A DNA stretch of 46,416 nt from Candidatus Cloacimonadota bacterium (GTDB taxonomy: Bacteria > Cloacimonadota > Cloacimonadia > Cloacimonadales > Cloacimonadaceae): NCBI GenBank assembly GCA_030154085.1, contig JASKKR010000015.1:1-46416 (forward strand). Direction: 5' to 3'. Shown piece after piece: positions 1 through 7,888 of the stretch. A program made the position numbers and the translations under genes. Position 1 is the stretch's first letter. Every line of letters starts with the position of its first letter. The notes beneath the pieces are model-generated. The model was not told the origin of the DNA. It did no database searches and saw only the letters and a list, made by a program, of their open reading frames with translations.

Positions 1-134
1 TTTTATGGCTTTACCACATCGAGGGAGTTTGGCCATAAACAGGCAGAATGATCCTGACTGATATGCAGTTCTGGCTTGAGGCAATTATGCCAAGGTCTTC
101 AAGACTTTTCTAGTTTGCTTGTCATCCAAAAGAA

Positions 135-1061
135 TCAGCCATTTTTGGGTGATATGCTTCTTCCTAAAAGATAGCGTTGTTTGAGCTTCTTTAGATCTGC
201 ATATTGGGATAACAAGAGACCTACTAGGGTGAGTGTCAAGCCGATGATGGTGCGGCTATCAATGGCATCTCCAAGAATCCAGAATGCTAATGCAACCGTA
301 AATACTGGGATGAGATTTGAGAATATGTTTGATTTTGCCACTCCTAGGGTGCGGATTACATCGGTAAAGAGTACGAAAGCACCGATGGTGGCAAAGATAG
401 ACATTGCCATGATGGTGTAGATTCCGCGCAAGGAGTGCTCGACAGTCATGAAATGCCTGCCATCAACAATAAGAAACATCGGCAGGAAGTAGATAGCCCC
501 AAAGAGGGATTGATAGGCAACGATAGTAAGAGTGGAATATTTGAGAGTCAAAGGACGCACCATGAGTCCATAGCCCACAGATCCGAAAATTGCAAGCGCT
601 AAAAACATGACTCCAATCATAGTGGCTTTAAATTCACCTGAGCCAATGCTCATGATCACGACACCCATACAGGAGACGATCACCCCGAGGATTACCCAGA
701 CGCTGAGTCGCTCCTTGAGTAATAGCCATGCTCCAAGGGCAGCAAAGATAGGGATGGTGGCGATCACAATGCTGGCAAATGAACTGGAGACATATTGCAT
801 AGCATTGCCTTCGCCGTTAAAGTATAAAAATGGCTCAAAAAAGGCAACAATCATCAATCTCCAGAGATCATTTCTTTCGATCTTCTGCCATTTTTTAGCA
901 ATTGCCATAAAGGCAAAGAGGATTATGCTTGCCAAGAGCAGGCGAAGAAACACTACTTCATAAGGGCGGTAGGTTTCATAAGCAATCTTATACCATACGA
1001 AAGTGATAGCCCAACAAAACATTGCCCCAATGGCGCGCAGATACGTTACCCACAGCTTCAT
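135..1061 (-). CDS. EamA/DMT-family inner-membrane transporter
   Basis: This is a drug/metabolite transporter superfamily permease with two EamA-like halves. The protein is about 308 residues and is almost entirely hydrophobic, with roughly ten membrane helices and a short basic C-terminus. The first half carries the family-typical stretch FLRLLLASIILF and a conserved-looking acidic site after it (FNGEGNAMQYVSSSFASI); the second half begins near GVMFLALAIFGSVGYGL. I chose the ATG at 1061 (MKLWVTYLRAIGAMFCW), because the longer frame adds 24 charged residues that lie inside the upstream gene. It starts 2 bp after the stop of the sulfite-oxidase-fold gene and is the last gene of the long minus-strand run. 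The substrate cannot be predicted from sequence. Confidence 0.9.
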   Translation of the reverse strand: MKLWVTYLRAIGAMFCWAITFVWYKIAYETYRPYEVVFLRLLLASIILFAFMAIAKKWQKIERNDLWRLMIVAFFEPFLYFNGEGNAMQYVSSSFASIVIATIPIFAALGAWLLLKERLSVWVILGVIVSCMGVVIMSIGSGEFKATMIGVMFLALAIFGSVGYGLMVRPLTLKYSTLTIVAYQSLFGAIYFLPMFLIVDGRHFMTVEHSLRGIYTIMAMSIFATIGAFVLFTDVIRTLGVAKSNIFSNLIPVFTVALAFWILGDAIDSRTIIGLTLTLVGLLLSQYADLKKLKQRYLLGRSISPKNG

Positions 1062-1063
1062 AA

Positions 1064-1666
1064 TTAGATAAATTCCTTCACTTCGCCAGCTGGAATGTTT
1101 TTGATCACTCCGCCGTCGTTGATATCTCGACATGGTCCAGCTTCGATCTCACCACTATCAGTATAACCACGCATCTCCCAGAAGCCGGGTACATAGTAAT
1201 CCATAAGCTCTATTTTAACAATGCTTTTGGCAGATTTATAGCCCCAAAGATAAGGGACAAAGCCACGCACTGGACCTCCATAGTTTTCGTCCAACAACTC
1301 ACCGTCAAAAGCCCAAGCGATCATTGAGCGTTCCTGTTCGGCAATGTCGCGCGGGATAGAGGTGTCATAGATCATTCCAACCGACCAAAAACGTAAATAT
1401 TTACAGCTATCATTTGCCTTTACTATACGTAAGATCTCTGCCATGGGGATGCCAGTCCATTTGCCAAAGACAGACCACCGGGTGACGCTGGTGAGGCGGG
1501 CTTCCACCGTGGTTGCCGGTAGAGCCTGGAGATCCTGCCAAGAAAAAATCCGAGGCTCGGTGCATGATCCGCTCACCTCGATCTGCCATGTGTCCCGATC
1601 CAATCTTCCGGGATGACCTTCAGCCCAAAAGACAGGAGTGCCTATTCTTGCAAGTTTATGCATCAA
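1064..1666 (-). CDS. Sulfite-oxidase-fold (SUOX/YedY-like) protein lacking the Mo-ligand cysteine
   Basis: The 200-residue protein matches the oxidoreductase molybdopterin-binding domain: a TWQIEVSG-type entry strand, the LTSVTRWSVFGKWTGIP core, then GGPVRGFVPYLWGYKSAK and an aromatic C-terminal segment. In this family the core normally reads xxCVTRWS and the cysteine ligates molybdenum. Here residue 60 is serine (codon AGC), one base from cysteine, so the protein may be redox-inactive or use a different site. It has no signal or Tat peptide, so it is predicted cytoplasmic, and it has only the core domain without a dimerisation or cytochrome domain. The start overlaps the end of the NAD(P)HX repair gene by 11 bp, implying translational coupling. 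No molybdenum cofactor genes are seen in the window. Confidence 0.8.
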   Translation of the reverse strand: MMHKLARIGTPVFWAEGHPGRLDRDTWQIEVSGSCTEPRIFSWQDLQALPATTVEARLTSVTRWSVFGKWTGIPMAEILRIVKANDSCKYLRFWSVGMIYDTSIPRDIAEQERSMIAWAFDGELLDENYGGPVRGFVPYLWGYKSAKSIVKIELMDYYVPGFWEMRGYTDSGEIEAGPCRDINDGGVIKNIPAGEVKEFI

Positions 1667-3170
1667 TATCTCCGATGTGTTCTATAATATCACTAGGTAA
1701 AATGGTGAATGATTGACGCTTCCGAGATAGACGTTCGGCAGTTTTGCCCATAAGTAACGAAGCAGAGCAAGCTGCGTGCATCAGATCAAGTCCGGAAGCT
1801 GCCAATGCACTAATGATCCCACAGAGCACGTCCCCACTGCCACCTGTGGCTAGTGCATCGTTTCCAGCAGTTATGATTTGGATCTGGGAAGAATCACAAT
1901 AGACGCTGGTGTGTCCTTTAAGTAGTATCGAGCAGCCGAGCTTATGCTGAAGATCCCTAAGCTTGCCAATTGGATCCTGTTCAAGCTCTTCCAAACTGAT
2001 CTTTGCCAACCGGCAGAACTCAGCATGATGCGGGGTGAGCAGGAAATTACCGCCTTTAAGCAGAGGGATCAGTTCCGAGTTTCGGCTGAGGATGGTCAAG
2101 GCATCAGCATCTATGATAGTGGGAACTTTAGAATTTGAGAGAACTATCCTCAGCAGCTCAACTGCAAAGTCATCTAATCCCATGCCACAACCAATGGCGA
2201 TGGCATCAGCTTTGACGATGCTTTTGCAAAGAGCGCTCTCATCTGGCAGAGGATTTTCATTACTGATTTGGGGTATGCCAAAGACCATTATTTCGCATGG
2301 ATCAGCAAAGTAATATGGTAGACAATTTTCTCGGCTATATAGATAAGTGAGCCCAGCGCCTGCTCTTAGAGCTGCCTTGGCAGTAAGTTTGATGCTGCCC
2401 AAGTATCCTTTGCTGCCTCCGATGGCAATTACTCTGCCAAAATCTCCTTTGTGTCCAGCTTGATCTCTTACAGGAAGGATTAAGTCTTCATAATGATATG
2501 CCAAAATTCCGTTTCTATATTCACTTGGTATGCCGATCGGGATGGTGCACAGTTCACCGCACAGCTCTCTGCCTTTGCCCAGCAGGTGCCCAAATTTGAG
2601 TTCTGCAATGGCAAGCGTGGCATCCATCTTGAGGGCATATCCTGTGCCAGTATCAGCATCAATACCAGATGGAATGTCAACAGCGATTCGTATGGCATTA
2701 AGGCTCTCCAATGAAGAAAGAATCTCATAAATAGATTTTGGTAGTTCTCCATGAAATCCAATGCCAAAGACAGCGTCGATGCAGATATCTATCGGCTCGA
2801 TCCAAAGAGCAGCAATTTCGGCAAGCTCTCCTACTTCCCGGATGTCATAAATCTGAATGCCAAGCAGTTCACAAAGTTTTCGATTTATAGTCGTCTCAGA
2901 GCTCATGTGCCCTTCTCCCAAGCTGAGAATCGTTATTTCTTGACTATGGGGGAAAAGGTGTCTGGCGATCACATAGCCGTCGCCGCCATTGTTCCCTCTG
3001 CCACATAATAGCAGTATGCGTCCGGATACTTCCTCGGGATAATTATCTATGATCCAATCTGCAGATCTCACGCCAGCAGTCTCCATCAAGACGCGGGAAG
3101 GGATGCCAAATTCATCGATTGTGCGCATATCCATCTTGCGCATTTCTTCACGATTTAGCACGAGTTTCAA
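1656..3170 (-). CDS. nnr: Bifunctional NAD(P)H-hydrate epimerase / ADP-dependent NAD(P)H-hydrate dehydratase
   Basis: This enzyme repairs damaged NAD(P)H hydrates: the N-terminal YjeF-type half epimerises R and S forms, and the C-terminal ribokinase-like half dehydrates them using ADP. Visible motifs are GIPSRVLMETAG and GRGNNGGDGYVIARHL (epimerase), DIPSGIDADTG, then GGSKGYLGSIKLTAKAALRAGAGL and NDALATGGSGDVLCGII (kinase-like anion hole and catalytic Asp). The start is a TTG at 3170, giving MKLVLNREEMRKMD, which matches the usual N-terminus of the family; a strong AAGGAGG site lies just upstream. The first ATG at 3236 would add 22 unrelated residues from within the histidine kinase gene. It overlaps the kinase by 23 bp. 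The length of 504 residues is normal for the fused form. Confidence 0.93.
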   Translation of the reverse strand: MKLVLNREEMRKMDMRTIDEFGIPSRVLMETAGVRSADWIIDNYPEEVSGRILLLCGRGNNGGDGYVIARHLFPHSQEITILSLGEGHMSSETTINRKLCELLGIQIYDIREVGELAEIAALWIEPIDICIDAVFGIGFHGELPKSIYEILSSLESLNAIRIAVDIPSGIDADTGTGYALKMDATLAIAELKFGHLLGKGRELCGELCTIPIGIPSEYRNGILAYHYEDLILPVRDQAGHKGDFGRVIAIGGSKGYLGSIKLTAKAALRAGAGLTYLYSRENCLPYYFADPCEIMVFGIPQISNENPLPDESALCKSIVKADAIAIGCGMGLDDFAVELLRIVLSNSKVPTIIDADALTILSRNSELIPLLKGGNFLLTPHHAEFCRLAKISLEELEQDPIGKLRDLQHKLGCSILLKGHTSVYCDSSQIQIITAGNDALATGGSGDVLCGIISALAASGLDLMHAACSASLLMGKTAERLSRKRQSFTILPSDIIEHIGDIDA

Positions 3171-4710
3171 AATTCCTCCTTGTACTTTCCGTGGTATGCA
3201 GGCGGATCTCGAAGGTAGTTCCTTCTCCAACAGCACTTTCTACCACACGAATCCGACCATTGTGATATTCTTCAATGATGCGTTTTGCCAAGCTGAGACC
3301 CAAGCCCCAACCGCGGGTCTTTGAAGTGACTCCAGGATCAAAGATCTTCTTCCACTGTCCACGAGGGATTCCTTTGCCTTCATCACGGATGTGGATATAT
3401 ACATAGGGGCTTTTGTGTGTGGCGGTGATAATGATGTTTCCGCCTTTGCTTGACATAGCGTCAACACAGTTTTTGATCAGATTCTCCATCGTCCACTTGA
3501 TCAATTCTTGATCCATCATCACCTGGATTCCTTCGATTTTGCTAATTAGATGGATGTCAATCCTAGAGCCTAAATGCGGCATCCTGTTGCTAAAATATTC
3601 CACAACATCAGTGAGTAAAGCATGCAGATTGTGAGGTTCCAGTTTTGTGATACTGCCTACCTTTCCAAAACGAGAGGCGATGTTTTTGAGATGTTCTACG
3701 TCCGCTCTCATGAAGCTTAGCATCTGATCCATATCAGGTCGTTTAGCTCCGTCAGCAGTACTGCTTGCCATATAGTCTATCCATCCCATCAGAGATGTGA
3801 TAGGTGTGCCAAATTGGTGGGCAGTTTCCTTTGCTAGGCTTACCCACAGAGTATCCTTTTCTGTACGCCTCAAAAGGAGCAATCCATAGCCGCCAAATAA
3901 TATTACCATCAATGCTAGGAATAATTCCAGAATGATGATAAAGCGTATGAAAGATAGTGAATGTGGAATGGAAAAATAGATGTATCCCAAAGAATCTGCT
4001 TGATTTGAGAGTGGAACTTCCGTCATCGAAGCTTGAGCTGAAAGCAATTCAAACTGCTTATCGAGGGGTAGATCTTCAAAGGCAGTGTTTTCGCTAATGT
4101 TCACATTTCGCCAAAAGAGAGGCTGGCGATTGCGATCCGTCACTATCACGGAATAATCTATGTTGCGGATAAACTGTTCAAAGGATATTGGGCGACTATA
4201 AAAAGCATATCCCTTGAGGATGTTTTGGTCTATCAGCGGAGTCTGCACCATTTTGTTCATTAGCTCGCCCATGAAAAACTGTGTTTCTGGGCTGAGGTCT
4301 TCATATAGCGTATCCTGCGAGACAGGGATGTTTTTCCAGATTAGTGGTTGCATGTTTTCATCTGTAATGATGATCGGGATGGGGTTTTTCTGCATAAACT
4401 CAGTGGATATGTAGTCCCAAAGCTGCTGTTGGAAATCCTCTTGGGCAGTAAATTGGAGATATTTTGAGCTTACTTCTGTAAGTAGTTGCGCATATTTTTC
4501 TGCCAAGCGCAGATAACCATCGGTATAGGCTACATATTGGGCAAAGATCCTCGGCACATATTCCTGTTCCTTTCTGGCTTCATGGATCAAGACCTGTGTG
4601 TAGACCGCAAAGAATATGAAGATCAATAGTGATCCTAAGACCACATATAGCCTCATGGACTGATAGCGGTTATTTAGTTTTGGCCGTTTCCCAGTGTCTG
4701 TCGAGTTCAT
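3148..4710 (-). CDS. Membrane sensor histidine kinase with duplicated extracytoplasmic repeat
   Basis: A transmembrane histidine kinase of 520 residues. Membrane segments are at about 21-43 and 254-281, with the sensor region between them outside the membrane. The H-box is KETAHQFGTPITSL (His about 298), followed by the N-box ENLIKNCVDAM, the G1-type box DEGKGIP and the G2-type box GWGLGLSLAKRI, so all kinase motifs are present. No HAMP or PAS domain is evident. The sensor contains two similar 50-residue units (about 111-160 and 186-235), each with a TDxNxQPLxWxN motif followed by an EDLxxxxQF motif. No response regulator is adjacent. The ATG at 4710 has a GAGG site and overlaps mazG by 41 bp; the alternative ATG at 4656 has no ribosome-binding site. 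Confidence 0.9.
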   Translation of the reverse strand: MNSTDTGKRPKLNNRYQSMRLYVVLGSLLIFIFFAVYTQVLIHEARKEQEYVPRIFAQYVAYTDGYLRLAEKYAQLLTEVSSKYLQFTAQEDFQQQLWDYISTEFMQKNPIPIIITDENMQPLIWKNIPVSQDTLYEDLSPETQFFMGELMNKMVQTPLIDQNILKGYAFYSRPISFEQFIRNIDYSVIVTDRNRQPLFWRNVNISENTAFEDLPLDKQFELLSAQASMTEVPLSNQADSLGYIYFSIPHSLSFIRFIIILELFLALMVILFGGYGLLLLRRTEKDTLWVSLAKETAHQFGTPITSLMGWIDYMASSTADGAKRPDMDQMLSFMRADVEHLKNIASRFGKVGSITKLEPHNLHALLTDVVEYFSNRMPHLGSRIDIHLISKIEGIQVMMDQELIKWTMENLIKNCVDAMSSKGGNIIITATHKSPYVYIHIRDEGKGIPRGQWKKIFDPGVTSKTRGWGLGLSLAKRIIEEYHNGRIRVVESAVGEGTTFEIRLHTTESTRRNFETRAKS

Positions 4711-5431
4711 CCAGGCTTGCCTCGTGTATGTCGCTATTTTGATATTGATCTTCTACATGGCGGAAGCGACGGTAAAACTTTCGGTTCGCATCTTTTAGGG
4801 CAGCTTCGGCATCGATATTCAGCTTGCGTGCGAGGTTGACGATGCTAAAAAGCAAATCTCCCAATTCTTCATAGATGGCCTCGGGATCATTGTCTGCTAA
4901 TACTTCTTGCAGCTCTTCCCGCTCTTCATCAATCTTCGCCAAAACGGGGGCGAGATCAGGCCAATCAAAGCCTACAGATGCCGCCTTTTCTTGGATACGG
5001 TGGGCTTGAATCAAAGCGGGTAATGCTCTGGGGATGCCGTCCAAAACACTTTCTCTTTCATGCTTCTCTTGCTTTTTGATTCGCTCCCAATTCATCTTGA
5101 CCACATCAGCGTCAGATACGGAAAGATCTCCAAATACATGCGGATGACGGCGCACTAGCTTGCTACAGATAGCTTCTAAAACGTCAGCTTCGTCAAATTT
5201 GTTCTCTTCTTTGGCAATCTGAATCTGAAACACTATGTGCAAGAGCAGATCTCCCAGCTCTTCCTGCAAGGCTTCATCGTCCCCATCTTCTATAGCTTCT
5301 ACTACCTCATACAATTCCTCAATAAAGTTTGGAATCAAAGATCTTGGGGTCTGCTTGAGATCCCAAGGACAGCCTTTTTCTGGATCTCTCAAGGCTGCCA
5401 ATATTTCTACTAGGTCTTCAAATTTATTCAT
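4670..5431 (-). CDS. mazG: Nucleoside triphosphate pyrophosphohydrolase MazG
   Basis: MazG hydrolyses NTPs and dNTPs to the monophosphate and pyrophosphate, acting as a house-cleaning enzyme in the cytoplasm. The 253-residue protein has both MazG domains: the N-terminal one begins with LRDPEKGCPWDLKQTPRSL and carries EELYEVVEAI followed by EELGDLLLHIVF; the C-terminal one has EEREELQEVL and EELGDLLFSIVNLARKL. These paired acidic E-E-x-x-E/E-x-x-D patterns bind Mg2+. It overlaps the upstream ligase-like gene by 8 bp and the downstream kinase by 41 bp, so it is part of the same transcript. Confidence 0.95.
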   Translation of the reverse strand: MNKFEDLVEILAALRDPEKGCPWDLKQTPRSLIPNFIEELYEVVEAIEDGDDEALQEELGDLLLHIVFQIQIAKEENKFDEADVLEAICSKLVRRHPHVFGDLSVSDADVVKMNWERIKKQEKHERESVLDGIPRALPALIQAHRIQEKAASVGFDWPDLAPVLAKIDEEREELQEVLADNDPEAIYEELGDLLFSIVNLARKLNIDAEAALKDANRKFYRRFRHVEDQYQNSDIHEASLDELDRHWETAKTK

Positions 5432-6719
5432 GTGATTCTCGCTTATTACTTAGATTCAGCATTATTCCTAGGCTCAACCAGAACATGATGCTGACAATGT
5501 GCTGTTGGATAAATATATCAGTAATACAGGCAAACATAACGGCCATCATGCCTACGAATGCTCCATAATGCAGGATATCTTGAGATTGCGCCACGTACGA
5601 CTTCCAATAGCGACGCAATATAGAAAATATTATATACAAGTAGCTTAACCCTGCTATAATGCCCATCTCAACCATGAGATTCAGATATAGATTGTGCGGG
5701 TGCTGAGCATATAGCTGGCGTGCCGGAATTATCGTCGGATACCACTCTGTCCAAACCCCAAATCCAATCCCGGTAATTGGATTGTGATAGATCTGTAACC
5801 CTGCCAAATACCATGCTAGCCCACGAATTATAAGAGATACATCATTGTTAAAGCCCAATTCTATTCGGGATATCATCGTGCTGGGAATCACCAAAGGCAA
5901 TAAACCCAAAAAGATGATCCCAAGAAACCGCATCACTCGAACTCGGATCATAAAGAGAAAGATGCCAAATGCCACTGCTATGATTGCCATGCGGGTGTAT
6001 GTATAGAGCATTCCAAAAAGAATCAATAAAGCAGCAAGTGTATAGATGACCTTCCAGTATTGCTCAGTGCTGCGGAAAAGCAAGGATAGAGCAAAAAAGA
6101 ATGCCATCGTATAAAAGCCGTTGATGGTCATTGCCGTATACCAAAATGAGCCCAATCTTTCAAAGGGATTTTGGATTGCAATGTAGATTCCATAAGCACC
6201 CACGAAAGCTCCCACAGCCACGATTGCCTTCATCCAAATCACCAATGATTCTTCCTTCAATCGCGCATTCTGACAAAGGATTAGCGTGAGCACGGGGACA
6301 ATGACGGTGGTAAAAAACATCGTGTATCCCAAAGGATCTGATATGCGCAATGCGCTATAGATACCAAATGCCAAAATAAAAAAGATTGCCAGTGGATAGG
6401 GTATCTGGAGACTTAGCTGCTCTTTTTGATACATCTCCACGATGATCAAGAAGATAAAGAGCAAGAGCAAGAGAAAAAATACGCTCATCAAAGGCTTAAT
6501 TAGAGTTAGTGAAATGAGAATCAGCGAACCATGCAAACTCACACCATTGAAGATACTATATACCACCCAAGCGCCCATGACGCTGATCATCAAAATAAGA
6601 TACCTGGGTTCCAGCTCTTGTGCAAAGCTTCCCATGACCACGCTGATCAGTGCCACGATTCCGGTCAGAAAGAGCGTGATCACCCAGTTTTTGCTCTTGG
6701 CTGGATTGATTTGGTTCAT
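5424..6719 (-). CDS. O-antigen ligase / Wzy-like polysaccharide polymerase family membrane protein
   Basis: A 431-residue polytopic membrane protein with about ten to twelve helices and a large non-cytoplasmic loop. The segment GIGFGVWTEWYPTIIPARQL followed by QHPHNLYLNLMVEMG is characteristic of the Wzy_C/O-antigen ligase family, where a His-Asn pair and nearby Arg act on lipid-linked glycans. It would join or polymerise surface polysaccharide at the periplasmic face. It follows the Wzz-like gene with a 4-bp ATGA overlap, supporting a joint role in surface glycan assembly. Ligase and polymerase activities cannot be told apart from sequence alone, and no glycosyltransferases are present nearby. 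Confidence 0.85.
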   Translation of the reverse strand: MNQINPAKSKNWVITLFLTGIVALISVVMGSFAQELEPRYLILMISVMGAWVVYSIFNGVSLHGSLILISLTLIKPLMSVFFLLLLLFIFLIIVEMYQKEQLSLQIPYPLAIFFILAFGIYSALRISDPLGYTMFFTTVIVPVLTLILCQNARLKEESLVIWMKAIVAVGAFVGAYGIYIAIQNPFERLGSFWYTAMTINGFYTMAFFFALSLLFRSTEQYWKVIYTLAALLILFGMLYTYTRMAIIAVAFGIFLFMIRVRVMRFLGIIFLGLLPLVIPSTMISRIELGFNNDVSLIIRGLAWYLAGLQIYHNPITGIGFGVWTEWYPTIIPARQLYAQHPHNLYLNLMVEMGIIAGLSYLYIIFSILRRYWKSYVAQSQDILHYGAFVGMMAVMFACITDIFIQQHIVSIMFWLSLGIMLNLSNKRESHE

Positions 6720-7879
6720 TTTTTCAGACTTTTCTTTATCTCTGCAATGCGCATTTGATTGCGCTTCATGACCTCAAGGATCAAAGCTATGATTACTGCC
6801 AGGATAAAGCCAACAATGGTCGACACGATACAGATAAGTGCCCGTTTGGGATAATCCCTGCGTCCAGCCAAGCGGGGGGTATCCAAGACTTCGATCGTCG
6901 GCATATCACGTAATTCGGTGAGTCTTGCTGCTTCATATTGGGGATATAGATATTCATAGACGGTGCGGTTGATGTTCATATTCATCTCAAGGCGCAGATA
7001 TTCCGCTGTCACTTTGGGTAATGAACTGATGTTGATGAGATATTCCGGAGTTTTACCGCTTGCTTCCAATTCTCTGATCTGACGCTGAATGCTATTCTTG
7101 CGCAGCTCAGCTTCTTTTACTATTGGGCTATCATCCCCAAAGTTTGCCCGTGCGAGCTCCAAGTCCACATCTGCTTTCATGCTTTCTGCAATCAATGCGC
7201 TATAGGCTTCAACGATAGATTTTGCTTGTGATTCCAAGTGAATTGCTTTACTGTTTTCCTGGAACTTCTGACCCGCCACGATCAGCGAATCCAGCGTATT
7301 TTTTGCTTCATTCACCCGCTTCTCCAGAAACTGCCGATTCAGCTTGCTTTTAGTCACTTTCTGCTCACGATTGTATTCATCAAGTCGCTTTAACAGAAAG
7401 TTCACAATATCCAAGGATAGCTGCTTATCTTTGCTTTTAGCGCGCACCTTAACCAAGCCAGTGCCGTTGTCATAACCCATAGTGAGGATTTTTTTATGGA
7501 GTAGAATCAGTGCATCATCCATGTTCCTCAGACTGTCCGGATGATCCAGTTTAAAGTAGGACAGCAGATCAAATTTCCTGATAAGTTCCTCAGACATGGT
7601 GCGGGACTGCATGACGGTGATGAAGTTCTCAGCATTCTGGGTGTCTTCTGTGCCTAAGAAGTTGGCAGCAAGGCTAGAGAGACCAGGGATATTGATCGGT
7701 AATTGGGTGGTCTGATCTCCCACAGCAAAGAAGCTGGCGCTGGAACTAAATATTTCCGGTGTGAGCAAACTATATGTCACAGCTGCGATAGCTACGACAA
7801 GAACGATGCCGATGATCATTTTGCGATGAGCTGCTATGATCCGGATGAGCTCAAAGAGATCAAAGTTCTTTTCTTCCAT
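6716..7879 (-). CDS. Wzz-type polysaccharide chain-length determinant
   Basis: A polysaccharide co-polymerase of 387 residues that would set glycan chain length in the inner membrane. It has the standard layout: a short cytoplasmic N-terminus (FDLFELIRIIAAHRKM), a first helix at about 18-38, a long periplasmic coiled-coil region rich in charged residues (for example LEKRVNEAKNTLDSLIVAGQ), then a Pro-rich stretch PTIEVLDTPRLAGRRDYPKR before the second helix at about 347-370. No C-terminal tyrosine kinase domain is present, so this is the Wzz rather than the BY-kinase type. It begins 9 bp after the large secreted protein and overlaps the ligase-like gene by 4 bp. Confidence 0.9.
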   Translation of the reverse strand: MEEKNFDLFELIRIIAAHRKMIIGIVLVVAIAAVTYSLLTPEIFSSSASFFAVGDQTTQLPINIPGLSSLAANFLGTEDTQNAENFITVMQSRTMSEELIRKFDLLSYFKLDHPDSLRNMDDALILLHKKILTMGYDNGTGLVKVRAKSKDKQLSLDIVNFLLKRLDEYNREQKVTKSKLNRQFLEKRVNEAKNTLDSLIVAGQKFQENSKAIHLESQAKSIVEAYSALIAESMKADVDLELARANFGDDSPIVKEAELRKNSIQRQIRELEASGKTPEYLINISSLPKVTAEYLRLEMNMNINRTVYEYLYPQYEAARLTELRDMPTIEVLDTPRLAGRRDYPKRALICIVSTIVGFILAVIIALILEVMKRNQMRIAEIKKSLKK

Positions 7880-7888
7880 GTATCTTCC

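Noticed and set aside
1-134. A minus-strand stretch reading WLILLDDKQTRKVLKTLA resembles the end of a DUF3368/PIN-like toxin protein.
   Set aside because: Only 18 residues, overlapping the transporter stop and then interrupted by a stop codon; too short to call a gene or pseudogene.
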